DNA of 58,000 bases from Adiantum capillus-veneris. Taxonomy: Eukaryota > Streptophyta > Polypodiopsida > Polypodiales > Pteridaceae. The position numbers were made by a program, and so were the translations under genes. The stretch is taken from contig CM043962.1 of the NCBI GenBank assembly GCA_014529385.2, forward strand, positions 38,039,098 to 38,097,097, read 5' to 3'. The notes under the pieces are model-generated. The model did not search any database. It was not told the origin of the DNA and was given only the letters and a program-made list of their open reading frames with translations. Positions 10,108-20,315 of this stretch are shown in pieces; the first letter of the stretch is position 1; each line of letters opens with the position of its first letter.

Positions 10108-11790
10108 TCAGAAGGAGACTTCATTTATCTTTTCAGTAATCTGGAAAGGACAGTAGTATCGCATACTAAGCTTTGGAAAAAGCCTCTCCTTTCCCTTGTT
10201 CTTTCGTAGGTGTGCCTTCTCAAAACGTAAGAGCACCCAATCATCCTCCTTCAATTTCATGTCGCGACGATGGCGATCCGCTGCCTTTTTCTGTCGTTCT
10301 TGAGACTTCTGCAAAGTCTCGCGAACCTTGGCAAAAGCCGTATCCAAATCTCGCGAATATTCATCCGCTTCAAAGATCTTATCTTTCGTGCTCAGGAAGG
10401 ATGGAACCTTTGCAGCACTTTCAACAATCTCAAATGGCGCCTTCCCCGTCGACGAGTGTATCGTGTTATTGTAGGCAAATTCCACCAAAGGTAAATATCT
10501 TTCCCATTGAGTCTTTTGATCTGAGATATAAGACTTCAATAAATCTAGAACCACTGAATTGGCAATCTTGGATTGCCGATCAGTCTGCGGGTGGAACGAT
10601 GACGAGAACTGCAACCGCGTGCCAATGTTCTCCCAAATTGCCTTCCAAAACAAACTCGTAAATCTGGGGTCTCTGTCGGAGACAATCGTCTCAGACGTGC
10701 CATGTAATCGGAAAATCATCGTGATCATTCTGTGTTCTTGGGAGATCAAAAATGAAATCCATTGCAATACTTTCCCAGGGGTGGGTGGGTATGGGTAAAG
10801 GCTGTAACAATCCCTTTGCCTTATGCTTGTCAAACTTGACCTCTGGCATACCAAGCAACTGCGCACAAACTCTTCCACATCCTTCTTCAGTCTCCGCCAA
10901 AAGAAATCTCTCTCTACCCCTTTCATGGTGGTAGCAATGAGGCGGTGACCCGTAAAAGGTGGACAGTGGCAATCAGTCATAACCTTTTCCCTCAACGGCT
11001 GTGTAACGCACAACATAGTCTTTTTCATCAAGTAGCCTTCCCGAAGGGAGTATCCCGCTACTGTCTCCCCATCTCGTATCCGTGTGAAAATATCTGCAAA
11101 ATCTGTATCTGTGGCATACTGATAGACCATATCCTCGAAGCTCCTATGATGTATCGCGGAAATAGCCAGAACCAACGGTTTTCGAGACAAAGCATCTGCC
11201 ACCACATTCTTCTGTCCCTGCACATGGACAATCTGGAAGTGGAACTGTGACAAGATGTTCACCCACCGCATCTGCTTTTCCGAAAGCTGCTTCTGTGACA
11301 AGAAGTAGCGCAAACTCTGATGGTCTGTAAAGACAGTAAAATCCACTCGGAGTAGGTAATGCCGCCACTGAGTAAGAGCGTGGATAACCGCCAAAAGCTC
11401 TTTCCCATAGATCTGTGCTGTCATCTCCGGCCTAGAGAACAAACGGCTCTCAAAAGCTATGACATGGCCTTCTTGCATCAAGACCGCACCCAGACTACGA
11501 CCACAAGCATCACAAAATACTTCAAATGACTTCTGCAAGTCCGGCAAAGTCAAATCTGGTCCTGTAGTGAATTTCTCTTTCAATGTCCGAAAGGCAGTCA
11601 CCTTTGTGAGTCCCCACGAAAAAGGTACTCCTTTCTGTGTCAAGGTATGCAAAAGGGAAGCAACCTCTGCAAACTTTCGTATGAACCGCCTGTAGTACGA
11701 ACACAGTCCCAAGAAGATTCTAACTTCATGGACATTCCTCAAATCGGGCCAATCACGGATAGTCTCTATCTTGGCCGGGTCCATTTGCAC
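10108..11790 (-). pseudogene. pol: Chromovirus pol remnant: RT thumb, RNase H, integrase
   Basis: 560 codons. Residues 1-60 are the RT thumb/connection (PAKIETIRDWP). Residues about 88-205 are an RNase H with CDACG, GKELLA and TDHQSL supplying the acidic residues. Residues about 265-315 are the integrase HHCC finger (GHR, CLVCQ). The integrase core is damaged. The segment with the first catalytic Asp (AMDFIFDLP) lies in another frame (about 10690-10870), roughly 30 residues after it are absent, the second Asp region (VSDRDPRF) is back in frame, and the usual catalytic Glu in the HPQTDxQ-x-E motif is Lys (HPQTDRQSK). The protein would be inactive. Confidence 0.85.
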
Positions 11791-11792
11791 TC

Positions 11793-14435
11793 CTACCTAT
11801 TCTTGATGGTATTCTTATTCAACGCACGGTAATCAATACACATGCGCCATGAGCCATCCTTCTTCTGCACTAGGAGCACTGGGGAGCAAAAGGGTGAAGA
11901 ACTAGGCTGAATCAGCCCCTTCTCTAATAACTCCTCAACCTGGCCCATAATCTCTTTCTGCTGCGCCGCACTAACCCTGTAGGGAGGTCTATTTGGTGGG
12001 CTACACCCTGGCACCAAATCTATCCGATGGTCCTCAGGTCTCTCTGGCGGCAATTGCGACGGTAATGAATCAGGAAAACAGTCACTAAACTTTTGCAAAA
12101 ATGCTGACCTTTCTTTATCTAACACAGATAAATTTGACTGATCCCTATCTGAGACATCACGTGCAAAAATCAAGTACACAGAAAGATGATTCTTTATTAC
12201 AGAAGTGATAGCAGAAGCAGATACAATAGGGACTGACTCTTCTTTAAGCTTTACATCCAAGATGTGAGTTTTGCCCCTATGCTGTACAGTGATCTTTTTG
12301 TTGTAGGCATCCAAGACTCCATGCACTCGGAACATCCACGGTATCCCCAACAAGGCGTCACAACCTTCCAGCGGCATGATGTAAAACTCTTCAGTGTCCA
12401 CATACGACTGAATATGCAGACGCAGTTTTCCAATGATGGGAGTAACACACTCTGAGTGGCCAGGACATGCCAACCCTGCCTCTGCTGTGTACCCCATCTC
12501 TTCAGCTTTGATGCCGAGCTTCATAGCTAACTCTGGTGAGATAAAGTTGGCTTTGGCACCTGGATCAAAGAAGATGAGTGCCGTCTGATCCCTAACTTTA
12601 CCCCATGCCCTACATAACTCACTGGCATCTGTGCTGGGCTTGTCACCCACCATGTCTGGCACTAAACCTGTCGTGGGTTTTGGCTTCTTGCCTTTCTGGT
12701 CTTCTTTATCCTCTGAGTCAGCTGGCCTTTTTCTTTGTGGACAATTGATAGAAATATGACAAGGCTGCTCGCATATAAAGCATTTGTTCTCAGCCATTAG
12801 GACCTTCTTTTCCTCGAGCGACTTGCGCACAAAAGGCTTCCTTTTCTGTTTCTTTGCCTGCGCTCCAGAAGTCCCAGCTGAATCCTTGTCTTTGGTGGCT
12901 TGTTCTGACCCCTGTGACGCATCAGGAGCCGTTTTCACAAAGGGCTTCTTCGCTGAATTTTTCTTTTGCTGCCCTCCTTTATCACTGCTCGGAAATCCAC
13001 TGTCCTCTCCTTTCAACAGGGCAAGACCAGTGTTCGCAACTTCCATAAGCTGAGTAAGGGTAGCCACTCTGTTCTTTGTACAGTAATCACGAAGCCCTTT
13101 TGGCAGCCCACAACAATACTTCTCTATCTGCTCTGTCAGTGGCACAAATCTGTAGGAGGTCACTGAGAGTAACGCTTTACAAAACCTCCTATTGTACTCC
13201 AGCAAGCTCTTGCACGAAGCTGAAGTAAGCTGGTGCCAATCTGTCAGGACATCGGCTTCAAATTCATTTGATAGCCAAGCAGATGCAAACATTTGCTTGA
13301 AGTAAACCCAAGTGGCGGGTGCCTGTCCTTGCATTAACAATGTCGTCCACCATGTCAGCGCATTGTCCTTTAAGAAAGTGGCAGCTTTCCTAACCTTCGA
13401 GGCCTCTGTAAAATTCCCTCCCGCATAAGCTGTATCAAACTGCTGGAGGAAAGTGAGTGCCTTTGTCTTGTCCTCGAAACCACTGAAGGTACTGAACTTT
13501 ACCGCTGCACCACCTTCTTTGTAAGCCTTCGGCTTCTCTAGTGCCCCCAAGTTGTCATACGGAATGGTCTGCAACATGGGCACTATACTAGGCATGATCG
13601 GCACGTGTTGGCCATTCACATTTTGCGTCAGAGATGTGATATCTGGCTGCTGTCCAGAAAAACCAGCCATGCCAAAATGACCCTGTGGCACCCCAAACTG
13701 GCCCTGGTTGCCGTGGAAACCTTGCTGCATGCCGATAGTACCATACATGGGGTTTGGCATGATGCCTTGCATACCCCCGAACACTGTTCCTGGCATGTAC
13801 GGCTGACTTCCAGACGCATAACCAGCCATACTTTGGAACACTGATCCACCCCCGAAATACCGAGGATGTACCGTGGGTGGTGGAAAAACTGAGTGCATAG
13901 CCTGGTATCCAGCTCCCTGTCCATTCAAGACAGCATGCTGGCTCTGAAAGGTGGCGGGCTGAACTGGCATAACCTGTGGAATAGGCGTTCTAGCCACCTG
14001 TTCAAGCATGGGAGGAACCTGCTTTGGAGCCCCCGACTCCGCAACATGCGAGTGTTCCCTTTCCTCCTGCGCCTCATGAAGTACCTGGGCTTGAGCTTCA
14101 ACAAGCTCCGTACGCGGCGTAGGTTGCCTATTTTGCTGTTGCACTGGTGGCGCTTGCAAGAATTCCATAAACCTCGGATTCTGCACCAGCTGCGAAAAGA
14201 CATTCACCGCGGCAACTAATTGAGTCTTAAACGCATCATCCTCAAGTTGCCCTGTCATAAAGCCCTGTACTACTGGAGGGACATTCACGTTGACAGGAGG
14301 TACAGACTGACGTGGCCGTGAGCTCTCGCCAATCTCAAAAACCATAGGAATCTCCTGCCTGTCCTTTGGAGAGGAACCCTCTTCCATAATTCCCTTCCCC
14401 TTGTCGGCCATAGTGTAATCCCCGCGTTCTTGCAC
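11793..14435 (-). pseudogene. gag-pol: Chromovirus gag-protease-RT (5' part), 880 codons
   Basis: A long uninterrupted frame starting 74 nt after the 5' LTR. Residues 205-265 are a Gly/Met/Gln-rich low-complexity stretch. About 310-450 is the Retrotrans_gag capsid domain (ALTFLQQFD, NALTWW). A CCHC knuckle (CFICEQPCHISINC) lies near 550-565. The retropepsin-like domain near 620-720 has D-P-G where D-S/T-G is usual. RT begins near 800 (PPNRPPYRVS, CIDYRALNKNTI) and stops abruptly at 11793, where the sequence jumps to the RT thumb. The YxDD-bearing palm, normally over 100 residues, is deleted. The gag half may still be translatable. Confidence 0.88.
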
Positions 14436-14492
14436 TGTGTGTCTTTACCCTGAACAATCCAGGCTCACTCTTTGAGGAAAAAGTGATTGATA

Positions 14493-14509
14493 TCCCGGCA
14501 ATGGAACCA
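14493..14509 (-). other. Primer-binding site, tRNA-Glu-like
   Basis: The minus strand reads TGGTTCCATTGCCGGGA immediately downstream of the LTR end GGTTACA. From memory of plant tRNA-Glu(UUC) 3' ends, this matches at 16 of 17 positions including the CCA complement. Other copia elements here use TGGTATCAGAGC (iMet). Confidence 0.65.
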
Positions 14510-15988
14510 TGTAACCGGCCCGTAGGGCGGTAGGCGTTGGCTTTCACCCGAAATTCTTTACTTTATACACACACACATAGCACTTTGAAAAGAGAACCTG
14601 CGACGGGAGTTAACACTTGAATACACACACGGCTCGGAAGCTAGAATGCTCCGAGCAGACGCCGACAACCTGTAGGCCCCAAAATTGGCGCCCCTTTCGG
14701 TATTTCTTTATTCTTTAGGAGGGTAAATTACAAGGTAAGATCCTGGGAATCCTTCACGTGTATCCACCTAGATACCATTTGATTTGGCCAAATTTCGGCA
14801 GCATAACAGCCCCAAAACTTACGCGAAACCAATTCCCCTGCTAGAACTCGCTTGCACTGTCGTATACCCTCTGATTCCTGTCCAAAAACAGTAAATTCAG
14901 CACGCTGTATTTACTGGTTTTTGCCCTGTTTTCAGCCCCAAACAGTCCCCTAACCGTCCTCTGCCAGTGGGGCACGATTCCCAATGGTCCTGGCGTCCGT
15001 ATGGCTGAAAAACAGTGAATTTACAGCGCATACACAGCTTTGATTTTGCACCTGTACGGTGAGGTTATGACCCTCACCAGTGCCTGCTTTGGAGCAGCAG
15101 TTAGCTACCCCTGTTCCTGCTCAAGGAGGCTCTTGCCTCAGCACAAAAGCATGAACCCACACAACTGTACATCAGTCAAATGAGTAGCCCTCTTGTGGGG
15201 CATCACATAACTGCACGTAGGGGAGAGAGAGAGCAGTGTGTAGTGTGCAGGGCATCACTCCTAGCACCACACTGTACATGAGAGGGAAAGAAAGCACTCC
15301 ATAGCTCTTAACCTGTGACAAAAGCTGAAATGAGGCCTCTCCCAGCATAAAAATCAGCGCCCATTTTTCTGCATGAGGCAAGTTCATGAGTTTTTGCCAC
15401 TTGGCGCATTTACAAGCATTTGCCCGTTTCGGGTTTGTCGCTTAAAAATATCCTGACCGGTTGCCCAGTTGACTTCGCGGCAGAGTTGTAAAATGTTCCC
15501 CTAGTCATACCGGAGGTAATGACGCGAACACATTTCACGGCCCAAAATAGCAGTTCCCTAAATTTTAGGAGATGCTTCCGTTGGGCTCTCACTGGTCTTC
15601 TGACCATCTATCCTCATTGGGACCACATCCAAAAGTGCAATGTGGCCCAACTGTCGGATACTTTTTGTTGGTAGTCCCACCTTGACTTTACGCCTTAATT
15701 GCGTTCACTTCCTAGTATCCACCAACTTGCTAAGTGCGACGGGAGAACCTATATGATCTTGCTCTGAGCCTAGACATCCTCTTACCATACGAATTCCAGT
15801 GCCGACCACTTTCCGTCTACGGGTGAATCTACCGTTCACATTGGCCATACAATGTCCGACCGTTTGCTACTTCAAAAAGAGGGTCTCAAAACAAATAAAA
15901 TAAACCCCATTGGAAAGAAACCAACAACCAAGGTTAGCAGTTGCCACATCTCTGTGACATGGTTAATAACTGCCACGTCCTCGTGACA
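14510..15988 (-). repeat. 5' LTR of the chromovirus (1,479 bp)
   Basis: Minus strand: starts TGTCACGAGGACGTGGC, ends GGGCCGGTTACA, followed by the primer site. It is the same length as, and nearly identical to, the solo LTR at 3651-5129. AAATACCGAAAGGGGCGCCA occurs near 14686-14705. The 5 bases after its outer edge (GCATG) do not match those beside the 3' LTR (GTGAC), so no target duplication brackets the element. Confidence 0.88.
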
Positions 15989-16118
15989 GCATGCATGGGT
16001 ATTTCCGCTTAAAGCGAAGTCCGAAGTTTTTATGTGCTTCAAACAATTTCTGGCTATGGCTGAAAATGTCTCGAAATGTACAATGGGCACCCTCCGTTCT
16101 GATCGAGGGGGGGAGTAA

Positions 16119-16985
16119 ATGTCTCATGGATTTAATGCATTTCTGGCTAGTCGTGGGATAAAACACCAATGTACAGTGCCTTATACACCTCAACAAAATG
16201 GTGTTGCTGAGAGGAAAAACAGGTCACTGACGGAAATGGCACGATGTATGGTCAAAAGTCAAGCTTTGCCGCATTCTTTTTGGCTTGAGGCCATTATGTG
16301 TGCCACTTATGTACTTAACAGGTGTCCTACGAAAGCTTTGCAGTCTATTACTCCATATGAAGCATGGCATGATAGAAAACCTTGTAATGAGCACATGCGT
16401 GTTTTTGGCTGTTTGGCATATGCTTTGGTGCCACAAGTGCAGCGCAGAAAATTGGATGATAAGGCTGTCAAATGTATTTTTGTTGGTTATAGTGCTGAAA
16501 GCAAAGGTTACAGGTTGTATCATCCGCAAACAAAACGTATTCTGGTTTCTCGGGATGTAGTGTTTATGGAAGATTCTGTTCAGCCCTTGCTGTCATGTAC
16601 TAGAGACAGTAATGTAAGCTCACAGGACATTTATGACACTTTGTTGCCTCTTTTCAGTGGTGGAAATACGAATGTAAGTTCCAATGAGGCAAATGTACAG
16701 CCTATGGGGGTTTCTGAAAATGTTCTAGATCAGCCTATTACTGATGCAGATGTACATGATGTACTTGATGAGGAAAGGGCTGAAAATGAGCAGGCTAGAG
16801 GTATGCCAAAATGGCTGGTGCACACTTTGTGTGACAGTAAATTGGATGCACCTTTGTCTAGTCGTACTCGTTCAGGCTCTCGCCATGCATCTTATGCATC
16901 AGATTGTTATGCTTTGGTTGTGTCTAGTTTACATGATGTTGAGGAGCCTCTATCTTTTGATGAAGCACAAAATTCAGAAAATTGA
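16119..16985 (+). pseudogene. pol: Copia integrase C-terminal half
   Basis: 288 codons. The second catalytic Asp segment lies just upstream, interrupted by a TAA near 16114, and the Glu is kept in PQQNGVAERKNRS. Then come the copia integrase C-terminal motifs (FWLEAI, YEAWHDRKP, HMRVFGCLAY, KCIFVGYS) and an acidic linker leading to RT. The frame ends in TGA at 16983, where the RT domain would begin. Confidence 0.85.
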
Positions 16986-16999
16986 ATGGCTACCATGCA

Positions 17000-17480
17000 A
17001 TCAGAATATGATGCACTTATAGAAAATGACACATGGACTTTATGTGATTTGCCTCCTGGCTAAAAGACCATTGGTACGAAGTGGGTTTCCAAGTTGAAAC
17101 GCAAACCGGATGGTGAGATCGATCGCCATAAGGCTCGACTTGTTGCAAAGGGTTATGCACAACAAAAAGGCATAGATTATGAAGAGACTTTTGCTCCCAC
17201 TTGTCGTATGACTACTGTGCGTTTTCTATGTGCATTGGCAGCTTATTTTGGTTGGGATGTACATCAATCAGACATTATTACTGCTTTCTTGAATGGTGAC
17301 ATATTTGAGGAAGTTTACGTAACGCAGCCTCGCGGTTTTGTCATAAAAGGACAAGAGGACAAAGTGTGCAAATGTAAGAAGGCTTTGTATGGGTTGAAGC
17401 AATCTCCTCGTGCTTGGTATGAGAAAGCTGACAGTCATTTGGTCAAACAAGGCTTTCGTAACAGTCCACATTGTATGTAA
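17000..17480 (+). pseudogene. pol: Copia reverse transcriptase, N-terminal part
   Basis: The frame shows [48 protein letters not shown] and [13 protein letters not shown], the classic copia RT order. A TAA interrupts the segment near 17062. It ends at NSPHCM where about ten residues seen in copy H (19404-20315) are lost. Confidence 0.85.
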
Positions 17481-17487
17481 TGTGTGA

Positions 17488-18471
17488 GGGTGATGTACTT
17501 CTCATTGTGGTTCTTTAGGTTGATGATTTGCTGATCACTGGACCAAATGAGAGACATATTGCTGAATTTAAGGCTGATTTGAATGCTACTTTCAAGATGA
17601 AAGATTTGGGGCTGTTGCATCATTATTTGGGTATACAGTTTAAGCAGTGTGATGGTGGTATTGCCTTGTGTCAGAAAAGTTACATAGAGACATTGCTATG
17701 TAAGTTTGGACTTGAGAATTGCAAACCTATTGCCACTCCCATGGAAACAGGTTTGAAGTTGAGTCTACATGATGCTGGTGATCGTGCTGATGTCACTCTT
17801 TACCAAACTGCTGTTGGCTGCCTCATTTATGTATGCAACACGAGGCCGGATATTCAGTTTGCAGTTTCACAGGTCAGCAGATTTATGCATAGCCGAGGGT
17901 CTGAGCATTGGCAGGCTGTCAAGAGGATTTTCCGCTACTTTAGTGGCACTTTACATCTTGGCTTTTTTTATCCCAAGGGGGGATCATTGCCGCCAGACTT
18001 ACATGCTTTTTCGGACTCAGATTGGGCTGGTTGTTTTGACACCCGAGTGTCCACAAGTGGTTTTTGTTTCATACTTGGCAGTTCATGTATATCATGGTTG
18101 AGCAAGAAGCAACCTACTGTGGCCACTTCGAGTTGTGAGGCTGAGTACAGGGCAGTCTTCACAGCTACAGTTGAGTGTGTAGGCTCAGACGCCTTATGGC
18201 TGATTTGGGTGTTGGACAGGACACTGCCAACACTATCTACACTGACAGTCAGAGCGCATTGGCAGTTGCGAGGAACCCAGTTTTTCATGGTCGCACAAAG
18301 CACATTGAGGTGCATTATCACTATGTCAGGGAGAGGCTCTCAGCAGGAGAGATCAGCTTGGCTTATGTGCCAACACAGGACAACCTTGCAGATCTTTTCA
18401 CAAAGGCATTGTCTCATGAGAAGCTTGAAGCTTTCCTCAAAGCTTTGGGCTTACTCCCCTTTGTGGATTGA
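17488..18471 (+). pseudogene. pol: Copia RT C-terminal part and RNase H
   Basis: It resumes with EGDVLLIVVL, then a TAG where the Tyr of YVDD should be, then VDDLLITG and LGIQFKQCDGG. RNase H follows (SDSDWAGC, SSCEAEYRAV, TDSQSALAVARNP, TKHIEVHYHYVRE, DLFTKAL). A frameshift near 18175 moves the last 98 codons to another frame. The natural stop is at 18469-18471, just before the purine tract. Confidence 0.85.
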
Positions 18472-18546
18472 TCCTGTCCTCAGGGCATGGCACTTCCCTT
18501 TACTCATGTGCCAGCTCTTGTTCATCGCATCACTCCAGGGGGGATT

Positions 18547-18774
18547 TGTTACCATATACATGTGGTAGTGATGTGTGTGAACATACATAGGATCGCCGGG
18601 GCATTTTTTCCCTCTTTAGGAGGTTTTTTTACCCGTGCATTGTATATACGCCCATCACTCTAGGGCTATCTATCTTTCCATTGCACACTAAGTAACACAC
18701 TCTCTATTGTGTGCCTTGAGCTTCCTTCGTCTTCTCCAAGCTGTGTGTGTTTCTCTGCAACCCTAATTCCAACA
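18547..18774 (+). repeat. Copia family 1 LTR (228 bp), shared between two opposed copies
   Basis: It starts TGTTACCATATACATG after the purine tract and ends AATTCCAACA. The end matches the 5' LTR of copy F, which is followed by a primer site there. Here it is followed by ACAAATCCCCCC, the reverse complement of a second purine tract that belongs to the minus-strand copy H. One LTR is therefore flanked by two 3' internal ends. Confidence 0.85.
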
Positions 18775-18858
18775 ACAAATCCCCCCTAGAGTGATGCGGT
18801 GAACGAGAGCTGGCACATAGAGTAAAGGGAAGTGCCATGCCCTGAGGACATGATCAAT

Positions 18859-19410
18859 CTACATAGGGGAGTAAGCCCAAAGCTTTGCGGAAGCTTCGAA
18901 CTTGTCACGAGACAATGCCTTTGTGAAAAGATCTGCAAGGTTGTCCTGTGTTAGCACATAAGCTGATCTCTCCTGTTGAGAGCCTCTCCCTGACATAGTG
19001 ATAATGCACCTCAATGTGCTTTGTGCGACCATGAAAAACTGGGTTCCTCGCAACTGCCAATGCGCTCTGACTGTCAGTGTAGATAGTGTTGGCAGTGTCC
19101 TGTCCAACACCCAAATCAGCCATAAGGCGTCTGAGCCATACACACTCAACCGTATTTGCGGAGACTGCCCTGTACTCAGCCTCACAACTAGAAGTGGCCA
19201 AAGTAGGTTCCTTCTTGCTCAACCATGATATACATGAACTGTCAAGCATGAAACAAAGACCACTTGTCGACACTCGCGTGTCAAAACAACCAGCCAATCT
19301 GAGTCCGGAAAAGCATGTAAGTTTGGTGACAATGATCCCCCCTTGGGATAAAACAAGCCAAGATGTAAAGTGCCATCAAGTAGTGGAAAATCCTCTTCAC
19401 AGCCTACCAA
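18859..19410 (-). pseudogene. pol: Copia RNase H (copy H)
   Basis: Motifs SSCEAEYRAVS, TDSQSALAVARNP and TKHIEVHYHYVRE are readable mainly in 18905-19297, with frameshifts near 18960 and 19400 that move the C-terminal DLFTKAL and the N-terminal LHLGLFYPKGGS to other frames. Confidence 0.8.
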
Positions 19411-20315
19411 TGCTTAGACCCTGGGCTATGCATAAATCTGCTGACTTGTGAGACTGCAAACTGAATATCCGGCCTCGTGTTGCATACATAAATGAGGCAT
19501 CCAACAACAGTTTGGTAAAGAGTGACATCTGCAGAATCACCAGCATCATGAAGACTCAATTTCAAACCTGTTTCCATGGGAGTGGCAATAGGTTTGCAAT
19601 CCTCAAGTCCAAACTTACATAGCAATGTCTCTATGTAACTTTTCTGACACAAGGAAATTCCACCATCACACTGCTTAAATTGTACACCCAAGTAATGATG
19701 CAACAGTCCCAAATCATTCATCTTGAAAGTAGCATTCAAATCAGCCTTAAATTCAGCAATCTGTCTCTCATTTGGTCCTTTGATCAACAAATCATCTACA
19801 TAAAGAACCACAATGAGAAGTACATCACCCTCACGCTTTACATACAATGTGCTTTCTGTGGGACTGTTACAAAAACCTCGTTTCACCAAATGAGTGTCAA
19901 TCTTCTCATACCAAGTACGAGGAGATTTTTTCAACCCAAATGAAGCTTTGTTACATTTGCACACCTTATCCTCTTGTCCTTTCTTGACAAAACCGCGAGG
20001 CTGCGTTACATAAACTTCCTCAAATATGTCACCATTCAAGAAAGCAGAAACAATGGCTGATTGATGTACATCCCAATTAAAATGAGCTGCCAATGCACAT
20101 AGAAAACGCACAGTAGTCATACGACAAGTGGGAGAAAAGGTCTCTTCATAATCTATGCCTTTTTGCTGTGCATAAACCTTTGCAACAGGTCGAGCCTTAT
20201 AGCGGTCAATCTCACCATCCAGCTTGCGTTTCAACTTGTAAACCCACTTCGTACCAATGGCCTTGCCAGGAGGCAAGTCACATAAAGTCTGTGTCATTTT
20301 CTTTAAGTGCCTCAT
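19404..20315 (-). CDS. pol: Copia reverse transcriptase domain, open frame (copy H)
   Basis: 303 uninterrupted codons with the full copia RT core: [48 protein letters not shown], then the catalytic YVDDLLI and LGVQFKQCDGG. The fold-defining motifs and YVDD are intact, unlike copy E. Substitutions at usually conserved sites (AIVSAF for DV/II-TAF, which removes the first catalytic-type Asp, and LKKSPRTWY) suggest relaxed constraint. It is separated by frameshift from RNase H and by stops from integrase. Confidence 0.8.
   Translation of the reverse strand: MRHLKKMTQTLCDLPPGKAIGTKWVYKLKRKLDGEIDRYKARPVAKVYAQQKGIDYEETFSPTCRMTTVRFLCALAAHFNWDVHQSAIVSAFLNGDIFEEVYVTQPRGFVKKGQEDKVCKCNKASFGLKKSPRTWYEKIDTHLVKRGFCNSPTESTLYVKREGDVLLIVVLYVDDLLIKGPNERQIAEFKADLNATFKMNDLGLLHHYLGVQFKQCDGGISLCQKSYIETLLCKFGLEDCKPIATPMETGLKLSLHDAGDSADVTLYQTVVGCLIYVCNTRPDIQFAVSQVSRFMHSPGSKHW

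Larger units (their letters stand above)
9202..14509 (-). mobile_element. Chromovirus (Ty3 class) internal region, defective
   Basis: Order on the minus strand: primer-binding site (14493-14509), gag with CCHC knuckle, protease, 5' part of reverse transcriptase, RNase H, integrase, chromodomain, then about 600 bp without genes and a purine tract (9202-9215). This gene order and the C-terminal chromodomain define chromoviruses. It lacks the reverse transcriptase palm, has frameshifts and missing catalytic residues in integrase, and has dissimilar LTRs, so it cannot move on its own. 9202-9806 is non-coding and contains a short ACATCAC(A)GG-type repeat near 9335-9390. Confidence 0.85.
15989..18546 (+). 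mobile_element. Copia family 1, copy E (3' two-thirds), plus strand
   Basis: It starts inside the integrase region (compare 48148 onward in copy F), cut by the chromovirus LTR. It carries integrase, reverse transcriptase and RNase H remnants and ends in the purine tract CCAGGGGGGA before the LTR. Several stops and frameshifts show decay. Its missing 5' part is not found on the other side of the chromovirus. Confidence 0.85.

Noticed and set aside
13605-14219. Overlapping ORFs on both strands within the chromovirus gag region
   Set aside because: Shadow frames of gag. The minus frame 11793-14435 alone shows capsid and CCHC motifs.
14510-15988. Genes on the minus strand inside the 1,479-bp LTR (65-77 codons) and their twins at 4032-4467
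   Set aside because: Matching short ORFs occur in both LTR copies because the LTRs are the same sequence. They show no protein features.
3651-15988. Inversion of the segment between the two inverted 1,479-bp LTRs
   Set aside because: The left LTR has matching TTCAGC on both sides, which an inversion through it would have separated.
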